The position numbers and the translations under genes were made by a program. DNA of 64,000 nt, taken from contig CP136064.1 of assembly GCA_032622095.1 (NCBI GenBank), positions 36,942,426 through 37,006,425 of the forward strand, written 5' to 3'. The notes beneath the pieces were generated by a model. It ran no database searches, was not told where the DNA came from, and was given only the letters and a program-made list of their open reading frames with translations. This DNA comes from Siphonodentalium dalli (lineage: Eukaryota; Mollusca; Scaphopoda; Gadilida; Siphonodentaliidae). This document shows positions 52,401 to 63,269 of the stretch, piece by piece (the stretch's first letter is position 1; each line of letters starts with the position of its first letter).

Positions 52401-55400
52401 AAATCGCATCCCTCTATCCCATACGGTTGCCACAGTAGGTGGCCAAAGTGGCAACCATAGCCGTTTTGGTATTTATGAACCGAATTTGACCAAATAAAAG
52501 GTGCCGTAGGGTGGCCCACCCCAAAATTAGATATAAAAACCGAAAATCGCATCCCTCTATCCCATACGGTTGCCACAGTAGGTGGCCAAAGTGGCAACCA
52601 TAGCCGTTTTGGTATTTATGAACCGATTTTGACCAAATAAACGGTGCTGTAGGGTGGCCCACCCCAAAATTAGATATAAAAACCGAAAACCGCACCCCTC
52701 TATCCCATACGGTTTCCACAGTAAGTGGCCAAAGTGGCAACCATAGCCGTTTTGGTATTTATGAACCGATTTTGACAAAATAAAAGATACGGTAGGGTGG
52801 CCCACCCCAAAATTAGATATAACACCCGAAAACCGCACCCTCTATCTCATACGGTTGCCACAGTAAGTGGCCAAAGTGGCAACCATATCCGTTTTGGTAT
52901 TTATGAACCGATTTTGACCAAATAAACGGTGCGGTAGGGTGGCCCAGCCCAAAATTAGATATAAAAACCGAAAATCGCACCCCTATGTCGCATACGGTTG
53001 CCACAGTAGGTGGCCAAAGTGGCAACCATAGCCGTTTTGGTATTTATGAACCGATTTTGACCAAATAAACGGTGCGGTAGGGTGGTCCACCCCAAAGTTA
53101 GATATAAAAACCGAAAACCGCACCCCTCTATCCCATACGGTTGCCACAGTAGGTGGCCACAGTGGCAACCATAGCCGTTTTGGTATTTATGAACCGATTT
53201 TGACCAAATAAAAGGTGCGTAGGGTGACCCACCCCAAAATTAGATTAAAAACTGAAAACCGCACCCCTCTATCCCAAACGGTTGCCACAGTAGGTGGCCA
53301 AAGTGGCAACCATATCCGTTTTGGTATTTATGAACCGATTTTGACCAAATAAACGGTGCGGTAGGGTGGCCCACCCCAAAATTAGATATAAAAATCGAAA
53401 AACCGCACTCCTCTATCCCATACGGTTACCACAGTAGGTGGCCAAAGTGGCAAACATAGCCGTTTTGGTTTTTATGAACCGATTTTGACCAAATAAACGG
53501 TGCGGTAGGGTGGCCCACCCCAAAATTAGATATAAAAACCGAAAACCGCACCCCTCTATCCCATATGGTTTCCACAGTAAGTGGCCAAAGTGGCAACCAT
53601 AGCCGTTTTGGTATTTATGAACCGATTTTGACAAAATAAAAGATACGGTAGGGTGGCCCACCCCAAAATTAGATATAACAACCGAAAACCGCACCCTCTA
53701 TCTCATACGGTTGCCACAGTAAGTGGCCAAAGTGGCAACCATATCCGTTTTGGTATTTATGAACCGATTTTGACCAAATAAACGGTGCGGTAGGGTGGCC
53801 CAGCCCAAAATTAGATATAAAAACCGAAAACCGCACCCTATGTCGCATACGTTTGCCACAGTAGGTGGCCAAAGTGGCAACCATAGCCGTTTTGGTATTT
53901 ATGAACCGATTTTAACCAAATAAACGGTGCGGTAGGGTGGTCCACCCCAAAGTTAGATATAAAAACCGAACCCCTCTATCCCATACGGTTGCCACAGTAG
54001 GTGGCCACAGTGGCAACCATAGCCGTTTTGGTATTTATGAACCGATTTTGACCAAATAAAAGGTGCGTAGGGTGACCCACCCCAAAATTAGATTAAAAAC
54101 TGAAAACCGCACCCCTCTATCCCAAACGGTTGCCACAGTAGGTGGCCAAAGTGGCAACCATATCCGTTTTGGTATTTATGAACCGATTTTGACCAAATAA
54201 ACGGTGCGGTAGGGTGGCCCACCCCAAAATTAGATACAAAAATCGAAAAACCGCACTCCTCTATCCCATACGGTTACCACAGTAGGTGGCCAAAGTGGCA
54301 AACATAGCCGTTTTGGTTTTTATGAACCGATTTTGACCAAATAAACGGTGCGGTAGGGTGACCCACCCCAAAATTAGATATAAAAACCGAAAACCGCACC
54401 CCGCTATCCCATACGGTTGCCACAGTAGGTGGCCAAAGTGGCAACCATAGCCGTTTTGGTTTTTATGAACCGATTTTGACCAAACAAAAGGTGCGATAGG
54501 GTGGCTCACCCAAAAATTAGATATAAAAACCGAAAACCGCACCCTCTACCCATACAATTGACACAGTAGGTGGCCAAAATGGCAACCATAGCCGTTTTGG
54601 TATTTATGAACCGATTTTGACCAAATAAACGGTGCGGTAGGGTGGCCCACCCCAAAATTAGATATAAAAACCGAAAACCGCAACCCTCTATCCCATACGG
54701 TTTCCACAGTAAGTTGCCAAAGTGGCAACCATAGCCGTTTTGGTATTTATGAACCGATTTTGACAAAATAAAAGGTACGGTAGGGTGGCCCACCCCCAAA
54801 ATTAGATATAACAACCCAAAACCGCACCCTCTATCTCATACGGTTGCCACAGTAAGTGGCCAAAGTGGCAACCATATCCGTTTTGGTATTTATGAACCGA
54901 TTTTGACCAAATAAACGGTGCGGTAGGGTGGCCCACCCCAAAATTAGATATAAAAACCGAAAACCGCACCCCTCTATCCCATACGGTTGCCACAGTAGAT
55001 GGTCAAAGTGGCAACCATAGCCGTTTTGGTTTTTATGAACCGATTTTGACCAAATAAACGGTGCGGTAGGGTGGCCCACCCCAAAATTAGATATAAAAAC
55101 CGAAAACCGCACCCCTCTATCCCATACGGTTGCCACAGTAGGTGGCCAAATTGGCAACCATAGCCGTTTTGGTATTTATGAACCGATTTTGACAAAATAA
55201 AAGATTCGGTAGGGTGGCCCACCCCAAAATTAGATATAACAACCGAAAACCGCACCCTCTATCTCATACGGTTGCCACAGTAAGTGGCCAAAGTGGCAAC
55301 CATATCCGTTTTGGTATTTATGAACCGATTTTGACCAAATAAACGGTGCGGTAGGGTGGCCCAGCCCAAAATTAGATATAAAAACCGAAAACCGCACCCT

Positions 55401-58400
55401 ATGTCGCATACGTTTGCCACAGTAGGTGGCCAAAGTGGCAACCATAGCCGTTTTGGTATTTATGAACCGATTTTAACCAAATAAACGGTGCGGTAGGGTG
55501 GTCCACCCCAAAGTTAGATATAAAAACCGAACCCCTCTATCCCATACGGTTGCCACAGTAGGTGGCCACAGTGGCAACCATAGCCGTTTTGGTATTTATG
55601 AACCGATTTTGACCAAATAAAAGGTGCGTAGGGTGACCCACCCCAAAATTAGATTAAAAACTGAAAACCGCACCCCTCTATCCCAAACGGTTGCCACAGT
55701 AGGTGGCCAAAGTGGCAACCATATCCGTTTTGGTATTTATGAACCGATTTTGACCAAATAAACGGTGCGGTAGGGTGGCCCACCCCAAAATTAGATACAA
55801 AAATCGAAAAACCGCACTCCTCTATCCCATACGGTTACCACAGTAGGTGGCCAAAGTGGCAAACATAGCCGTTTTGGTTTTTATGAACCGATTTTGACCA
55901 AATAAACGGTGCGGTAGGGTGACCCACCCCAAAATTAGATATAAAAACCGAAAACCGCACCCCGCTATCCCATACGGTTGCCACAGTAGGTGGCCAAAGT
56001 GGCAACCATAGCCGTTTTGGTTTTTATGAACCGATTTTGACCAAACAAAAGGTGCGATAGGGTGGCTCACCCAAAAATTAGATATAAAAACCGAAAACCG
56101 CACCCTCTACCCATACAATTGACACAGTAGGTGGCCAAAATGGCAACCATAGCCGTTTTGGTATTTATGAACCGATTTTGACCAAATAAACGGTGCGGTA
56201 GGGTGGCCCACCCCAAAATTAGATATAAAAACCGAAAACCGCAACCCTCTATCCCATACGGTTTCCACAGTAAGTTGCCAAAGTGGCAACCATAGCCGTT
56301 TTGGTATTTATGAACCGATTTTGACAAAATAAAAGGTACGGTAGGGTGGCCCACCCCAAAATTAGATATAACAACCCAAAACCGCACCCTCTATCTCATA
56401 CGGTTGCCACAGTAAGTGGCCAAAGTGGCAACCATATCCGTTTTGGTATTTATGAACCGATTTTGACCAAATAAACGGTGCGGTAGGGTGGCCCACCCCA
56501 AAATTAGATATAAAAACCGAAAACCGCACCCCTCTATCCCATACGGTTGCCACAGTAGATGGTCAAAGTGGCAACCATAGCCGTTTTGGTTTTTATGAAC
56601 CGATTTTGACCAAATAAACGGTGCGGTAGGGTGGCCCACCCCAAAATTAGATATAAAAACCGAAAACCGCACCCCTCTATCCCATACGGTTGCCACAGTA
56701 GGTGGCCAAATTGGCAACCATAGCCGTTTTGGTATTTATGAACCGATTTTGACAAAATAAAAGATTCGGTAGGGTGGCCCACCCCAAAATTAGATATAAC
56801 AACCGAAAACCGCACCCTCTATCTCATACGGTTGCCACAGTAAGTGGCCAAAGTGGCAACCATATCCGTTTTGGTATTTATGAACCGATTTTGACCAAAT
56901 AAACGGTGCGGTAGGGTGGCCCACCCCAGAATTAGATATAAAAACCGAAAACCGCACCCCAATGTCGCTTTCGGTTGCCACAGTAGGTGGCCAAAGTAGC
57001 AACCATAGCCGTTTTGGTATTTATGAACCGATTTTGACCAAATAAACGGTGCGGTAGGGTGGTTCACTCCAAAGTTAGATATAAAAACCGAAAACCGCAC
57101 CCCTCTATACCATATGGTTGCCACAGTAGGTGGCCACAGTGGCAACCATAGCCGTTTTGGTATTTATGAACCGATTTTGACCAAATAAAAGGTGCGTAGG
57201 GTGACCCACCCCAAAATTAGATTAAAAACTGAAAACCGCACCCTCTATCCCAAACGGTTGCCACAGTAGGTGGACAAAGTGGCAACCATAGCCGTTTTGG
57301 TATTTATGAACCGATTTTGACCAAATAAACGGTGCGGTAGGGTGGCCCACCCCAAAATTAGATATAAAAACCGAAAACCGCAACCCTCTATCCCATACGG
57401 TTTCCACAGTAAGTGGCCAAAGTGGCAACCATAGCCGTTTTGGTATTTATGAACCGATTTTGACAAAATAAAAGGTACGGTAGGGTGGCCCACCCCAAAA
57501 TTAGATATAAAAACCGAAAACCGCATCCTCTATCTCATACGGTTGCCACAGTAAGTGGCCAAAGTGGCAACCATATCCGTTTTGGTATTTATGAACCGAT
57601 TTTGACCAAATAAACGGTGCGGTAGGGTGGCCCACCCAAAAATTAGATATAAAAACCGAAAACCGCACCCCTCTATCCCATACGGTTGCCACAGTAGATG
57701 GTCAAAGTGGCAACCATAGCCGTTTTGGTTTTTATGAACCGATTTTGACCAAATAAACGGTGCGATGGGGTGGCCCACCCCAAAATTAGATATAAAAACC
57801 GAAAACCGCACCCCTATGTCGCATACGGTTGCCACAGTAGGTGGCCAAAGTGGCAACCATAGCCGTTTTGGTATTTATGAACCGATTTTGACAAAATAAA
57901 AGATACGGTAGGGTGGCCCACCCCAAAATTAGATATAACAACCGAAAACCGCACCCTCTATCTCATACGGTTGCCACAGTAAGTGGCCAAAGTGGCAACC
58001 ATATCCGTTTTGGTATTTCTGAACCGATTTTGACCAAATAAACGGTGCGGTAGGGTGGCCCACCCCAAAATTAGATATAAAAACCGAAAACCGCACCCCT
58101 ATGTCGCATACGGTTGCCACAGTAGGTGGCCAAAGTGGCAACCATAGCCGTTTTGGTATTTATGAACCGATTTTGACCAAATAAACGGAGCGGTAGGGTG
58201 GTTCACCCCAAAGTTAGATATAAAAACCTAAAACCGCACCCCTCTATACCATATGGTTGCCACAGTAGGTGGCCACAGTGGCAACCATAGCCGTTTTGGT
58301 ATTTATGAACCGATTTTGACCAAATAAAAGGTGCGTAGGGTGACCCACCCCAAAATTAGATTAAAAACTGAAAACCGCACCCTCTATCCCAAACGATTGC

Positions 58401-59825
58401 CACAGTAGGTGGACAAAGTGGCAACCATAGCCGTTTTGGTATTTATGAACCGATTTTGACCAAATAAACGGTGCGGTAGGGTGGCCCACCCCAAAATTAG
58501 ATATAAAAATCGAAAAACCGCACTCCACTATCCCATACGGTTACCACAGTAGGTGGCCAAAGAGGCAAACATAGCCGTTTTGGTTTTTATGAACCGATTT
58601 TGACCAAATAAACGGTGCGGTAGGGTGGCCCACCCCAAAATTAGATATAAAAACCGAAAACCGCACCCCTCTTTCCCATACGGTTGCCACAGTAGGTGGC
58701 CAAAGTGGCAACCATAGCCGTTTTGGTTTTTATGAACCGATTTTGACCAAACAAAAGGTGCGATAGGGTGGCTCACCCTAAAATTAGATATAAAAACCGA
58801 AAACCGCACCCTCTACCCATACAATTGACACAGTAGGTGGCCAAAATGGCAACCATAGCCGTTTTGGTATTTATGAACCGATTTTGACCAAATAAACGGT
58901 GCGGTAGGGTGGCCCACCCCAAAATTAGATATAAAAACCGAAAACCGCACCCTCTATCCCATACGGTTTCCACAGTAAGTGGCCAAAGTGGCAACCATAG
59001 CCGTTTTGGTATTTATGAACCGATTTTGACCAAATAAAAGGTACGGTAGGGTGGCCCACCCCAAAATTAGATATAACAACCCAAAACCGCACCCTCTATC
59101 GCATACGGTTGCCACTGTAAGTGGCCAAAGTGGCAACCATATCCGTTTTGGTATTTATGAACCGATTTTGACCAAATAAACGGTGCGGTAGGGTGGCCCA
59201 CCCCAAAATTAGATATAAAAACCGAAAACCGCAACCCTCTATCCCATACGGTTGCCACAGTAGATGGTCAAAGTGGCAACCATAGCCGTTTTGGTTTTTA
59301 TGAACCGATTTTGACCAAATAAACGGTGCGGTAGGGTGGCCCACCCCAAAATATTAGATATAAAAACCGAAAACCGCACCCCTCTATCCCATACGGTTGC
59401 CACAGTAGGTGGCCAAATTGGCAACCATAGCCGTTTTGGTATTTATGAACCGATTTTGACCAAATAAAAGGTGCGATAGGGTGGCTCACCCCAAAATTAG
59501 ATATAAAAATCGAAAACCGCACCCCTCTATCCCATACGGTTGCCACAGTAGGTGGCCAAAGTGGCAACCATAGCCGTTTTGGTATTTATGAACCGATTTT
59601 GACCAAATAAAAGGTGCGGTAGGGTGGCCCACCCCAAAATTAGATATAAAAACCGAAAACCGCATCCCTCTATATCATACGGTTGCCTCGGTAGGTGGCC
59701 AAAGTGGCAACCATAGCCGTTTTGGTATTTATGAACCGATTTTGACCAAATAAACGGTGCGGAAGGGTGGCCCACCCCAAAATTAGATATAAAAACCGAA
59801 AAACGCACCCCTCTATCCCATACGT
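49494..59825. repeat. 142-143-bp satellite array, about 72 copies
   Basis: Unit starts GACCAAATAAACGGTGCGG, followed by GTAGGGTGGCCCACCCC, AAAATTAGATATAAAAACCG, CACCCCTCTATCCCATACGG and GCCGTTTTGGTATTTATGAA. Each unit has two inverted repeats: GGGTGG-C-CCACCC, and GGTTGCCAC ... GTGGCAACC with a 14-bp loop. Length variation is mostly 142 or 143 bp through the CCCTC or CCCCTC run, so frames alternate. Minus-strand open frames of 60-155 codons throughout the array are by-products. The hairpin arms are among the best-conserved parts, although individual copies have arm substitutions. Confidence 0.97.
53640..56760. repeat. ~1.56-kb higher-order duplication inside the 143-bp array
   Basis: Eleven-unit blocks recur at about +1560 bp: rare variants such as CCGAACCCCTCT (a unit with a deletion, about 53968 and 55529), CCCGCTATCCC (54401 and 55962) and the CCCTACCCATACAATTGAC-type unit (about 54543 and 56104) keep the same order. 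A third partial copy starts near 56760. Shorter similar duplications (713 and 1282 bp) occur between 50560 and 52310. Confidence 0.9.
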
Positions 59826-61398
59826 TTGACCAAATTTGGTTCAGTTCACTCGATTCAATCTAAAGTTATCATCTGGAAACCGCATATCAGGTAAAATCTG
59901 TTGAAAAAGGGGCATAACTTAGTCAAAATCATGCGGATGAAACCCATATTCGAACTTGATCTGTATTTTGGGGTGGTATACTAATATACAAAATTTGGTT
60001 CAGTTCACTGGATTCAATCTAAAGTTATCATCCGGAAACCGCAAATCAGGTAAAATCTAAGTCGAATAAGGGACATAACTCAGTCAAAATAATGCGGACG
60101 AAACCCATATTCGAACTTGATCTGTATTTTGGGGTGGTAAACTTATATACCAATTTTGGTTCAGTTCACTTGATTCAATATCTAAAGTTATCATCCGGAA
60201 AGCGCAAATCAGGTAAAATCTTAAGTCGAAAAAAAAGGGACATAACTCAGTCAAAATCATGCGGACGAAACCCATATTCGAACTTGATCTGTATTTTTGG
60301 GTGGTAAACTTATATACCAATTTTGGTTCAGTTCACTTGATTCAATATCTAAAGTTATCATCCGGAAAGCGCAAATCAGGTAAAATCTAAGTCGAATAAA
60401 AGGTCGGTAGACCTCATGTCCGCCTCTAAGCGTCGGCTTGATACGACCATTGTTTGCGCATAAAAAACTGTCTTTAGTGCTAGTAAACCTACATACCAAA
60501 TTTAATTTCATTCAGTACACATTTACTAATGTTATCATCTGGAAACCTCAAATTGGCAAAAATTCTAAGTAAAAAAGGGACATAACTCTGGTGAAAATTG
60601 GCGGGCGGAACCCGAATTCGAACTTGACCTGTGTTTTGCTGGGAGAAAGACACATACCAAATTTGGTTTAAATCTGATTAACTCTACTAAAGTTATCATC
60701 CGGACAGCAACTTTTGGGGTTTTATATGTCGGGTCGGCGGACAAAAAAGGGCCATAACTCTCGCAAAAATTATCGGGTTTTGCATATAAACAATCCAAAA
60801 TCAAGTTATCATCCGGAAACCAAAAAACAGAAGAAAAACTGAATTTTCTATGTCGAAAAAGGGGCATAACTCTGTCAACAATGGTCGGGCAGAATCCAAG
60901 TTCGAACTTTACCTGTGTTTTGCTGGGAGAAAGTAATATACCAAATTTGGTTTGAATCCGATTAACTCTACTAAAGTTATCATCCGGAAACCAACTTTCA
61001 GGGGTTTTCTAAGTCAAAAAAGGGGCATAACTCTGGTGAAAATTGGCGGACGGAACCAGAATTCGAACTTGACCTGTATTTTCTGCTAGTAAATCCACAT
61101 ACCAAATTTAATTTAATTTGGTTCACTCTAACTAAAGTTATCATCCGGAAACCTCGGACGCACGCACGGACGGACGCACGGACGTGCTGATTATAATAGT
61201 CCTCCGAACCCGTTGGGTCGGCGGACAAAAAGGGACATAACTCAGTCAAAATCATGCGGACGAAACCCATATTCGAACTTGATCTGTATTTTGGGGTGGT
61301 AAACTAATATACCTAATTTGGTTCAGTTCACTTGATTCAATCTAAAGTTATTATCTGGAAACCGCATATCAGGTAAAATCTGTCGAAAAAGGGGCATA
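59826..61398. repeat. ~160-bp tandem repeat, about 9 diverged copies
   Basis: Units share GGGACATAACTCAGTCAAAA, CGGACGAAACCCATATTCG, AACTTGATCTGTATTTTGGG, TTGGTTCAGTTCACTTG and AAAGTTATCATCCGGAAA. The first three CATAACT anchors are at 59913, 60074 and 60241, spaced 161 and 167 bp. The units between 60400 and 61140 are much more diverged. A CGGACGCA-rich simple tract lies at 61157-61184. The length and style recall the ~160-bp core repeats of bivalve satellites and of 'pearl'-type non-autonomous Helitrons; this comparison is from memory. Confidence 0.85.
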
Positions 61399-61494
61399 AA
61401 ACCTAGTTTTCTTCGGAAAATCAATGTCGGTGATTTTTAACTAAATATTTCGGCGGGTCATCGGAGACTTATCGGAGAGGAAAGATAGGATAAG

Positions 61495-61939
61495 ATGGAT
61501 ACAAACGAGGAATGCTTTATGATGACGGACGAGCGGGATTACAAACTTGATGTGCAGAAAGTGGGGAAAAAAGAAGAATAACGGTATGAAGGACGAATAT
61601 GAGAAAATCGAAATAAAAAACAGAGGTAAATGTATTACTATTAAACTAGACACTATGAAATTCGAATGTTACCGGAAAGGTTTTACTGCTAAATATTGGG
61701 ACAGCCGGAAATTAATGGAAAAATCTGGAGCTGTATGGCGACGTGTTAGCGATACTGGTAAAAATATTGTGGAGGACATTGTCAATGTTCCAACGAAAAC
61801 AAAATCGAGACGTGTCACAATTCATTTAATTAGGACCAAAAACAAAAATTATGCTACAGGGTACAAAGGCCAATATTTCATGCATGGTGGATTCAAAATG
61901 TTCATCCAGCAGTTTATGAGACTGGATTCGGCTCTGTAG
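61495..61939 (+). pseudogene. LINE ORF1 remnant, N-terminal part (CR1-type)
   Basis: An ATG at 61495 in good context (AAGATGG) opens MDTNEECFMMTDERDYKLD and then shifts frame in the GGGGAAAAAAG run at 61563-61572 into a frame open to 61939. That part reads KCITIKLDTMKFECY and VTIHLIRTKNKNYATGYKG, the style of the strand-rich N-terminal domain in lophotrochozoan CR1-like ORF1 proteins. Near 61905 the reading shifts again (to HPAVYETGFGSV) and decays further to about 62150. Its link with the downstream coiled coil and esterase segments makes a single broken ORF1 the simplest reading. The family assignment is from pattern memory. Confidence 0.6.
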
Positions 61940-62147
61940 TTATACCTGGAACATTCAAGGATATAAATGATGCCATTGATTGGGAGAAAGCGGAAGAAAC
62001 TGAATAAGGATCCCAACGGTGCAGATGGAGAGGAAGATATCTCTGATGACAATGCTATGGACACGACGAGAGCGTGGTGCAGTGTGACGAGGTGAATAAA
62101 AAAGAGATGTTATTTGTGACTCCTCGGCGGAAGCGTGTCAAATTCTG

Positions 62148-62186
62148 CAGAAAATTCAATGTTCCAGTGGAACATTGAATTTTCTG
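62148..62186. repeat. Perfect 18-bp inverted repeat with 3-bp loop
   Basis: Arms CAGAAAATTCAATGTTCC (62148-62165) and GGAACATTGAATTTTCTG (62169-62186) are perfect complements separated by AGT. It sits inside the decayed ORF1 and adds to its disruption, as expected from a foldback or template-switch mutation. Confidence 0.93.
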
Positions 62187-62265
62187 TCAACCGCATCTAT
62201 CAAACGGTCAGTGGGTGAGATGCAGCTAATGGTTGATGAAACTAAACTGGAACAAAATGAAATGA

Positions 62266-62500
62266 ATGACTATATATCTCCACGAAGCAATCGCGGGTAT
62301 TTCACTGGAACTGAAAGAGGATATGGATAAAAAGACATCCGAAATGACAAGCAAAATACGGAATAGTTTCCAAATTAAAACATCAGAGTTGGAGGCTAAA
62401 ATCGCAAAGTTAGAAAAAGAATGCAAGGAACTGAAGCGACATAATGGTCGACTTGCTAATCAGGTTTCTTCGTTGAAAAAGTCTATAAAAGGATATGAAT
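62266..62500 (+). pseudogene. LINE ORF1 remnant, coiled-coil segment
   Basis: About 78 codons, rich in Lys, Glu and Leu, with heptad-like spacing (ELEAKIAKLEKECKELKRH and NGRLANQVSSLKKSIKGYE). Coiled coils of this kind mediate ORF1 protein multimerisation in LINEs. The frame is cut at 62501 by the hAT insertion, in the codon after KGYE. Removing the hAT element and one target-duplication copy leaves the frame in phase with the segment starting at 63270, so the coding frame was intact at this point when the transposon landed. Confidence 0.75.
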
Positions 62501-63261
62501 TAGTGTTCGGTATTCGACGGATTTCGGTATTCGAATATTCGGTTCGAATAACGAGCGAATATTCGAATAGTATTCGAATATTTAGATAAATTATAAAATT
62601 ATATAGATAACATATTTTGGAACCAATTAATTAATTAATGAACTAGCATATTTATCCATGCACGTGCTATACGCAAAAAAGAGAGAGAAAAAAAGTATTT
62701 TGGCTTAATAGCAAGAGTTTATCTGTTTATGAAGTTCAAGTAGTCAATGCACCATGCATGGCTTAAAGGTTTTGTTCAAGAAGTGTAACATTCGGACAGT
62801 CTGCGGCTTCAGCCGGTTGCGTTTTTCAGTAAAGATCAGTCCTGCTGTAGAGAACGCGCGTTCAGACGATACACTGGTGGCCGGTATACCGAGATAGAAC
62901 TTAGCTAATTTGGCGACTTCGGGGTAAAGTGACAACGCGCAAACAAAACAAAACGATGCCTTATAGGTCCGCTTCCTATGACCACATGCAAGCACGGTCT
63001 GGTTTACACCTAGACAATAAAATTATTTCGACGTCATGGAGCCAATCAAATCAGAAGGTTACAGTTACGTCATATTAATTCGTTTATGGCCAGTGGAAAA
63101 TAGACTATACTTTTAACAGACCCTCAGACTAATAACAAACCAGGAAACAATTACCGGAGATTATTCTCGAATATTCGAATAGTCAAATAATTATTCGAAT
63201 ATTCGAATGTCTATTTTTACGAGCGAATATTCGAATATTCGAATATTCGGACCGAACACTA
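62501..63261 (-). mobile_element. hAT transposon, internally deleted, with 8-bp target duplication
   Basis: 761-bp element flanked by the exact 8-bp direct repeat ATATGAAT (62493-62500 and 63262-63269). Its termini are TAGTGTTCGGT and the exact complement, followed by GAATATTCG-rich subterminal repeats at both ends. An 8-bp duplication and short inverted termini starting TAG are typical of hAT elements. It keeps only the C-terminal end of a transposase on the minus strand. The element interrupts the CR1-type ORF1, so it is younger than that LINE copy. Confidence 0.95.
62744..62995 (-). pseudogene. hAT transposase C-terminal dimerisation segment
   Basis: An 83-codon minus-strand frame whose core reads YPEVAKLAKFYLGIPATSV, SSERAFSTAGLIFTEKRNR and LKPQTVRMLHFLNK. 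This is the hAT C-terminal dimerisation motif (hATC: LA..YL.IPATSV.SERAFS.AG....RNRL.P). The first ~25 codons (MLACGHRKRTYK...) are not typical and may be former intron or flanking element sequence. The BED finger and RNase-H-like catalytic core are gone, so no active transposase is encoded. Confidence 0.92.
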
Positions 63262-63269
63262 ATATGAAT

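Noticed and set aside
49465-59808. Dozens of minus-strand open frames of 60-155 codons (MPLWPPTVATVWDRG...)
   Set aside because: Periodic products of the 142-143-bp satellite; they overlap each other in all frames and change frame at each C-run length change.
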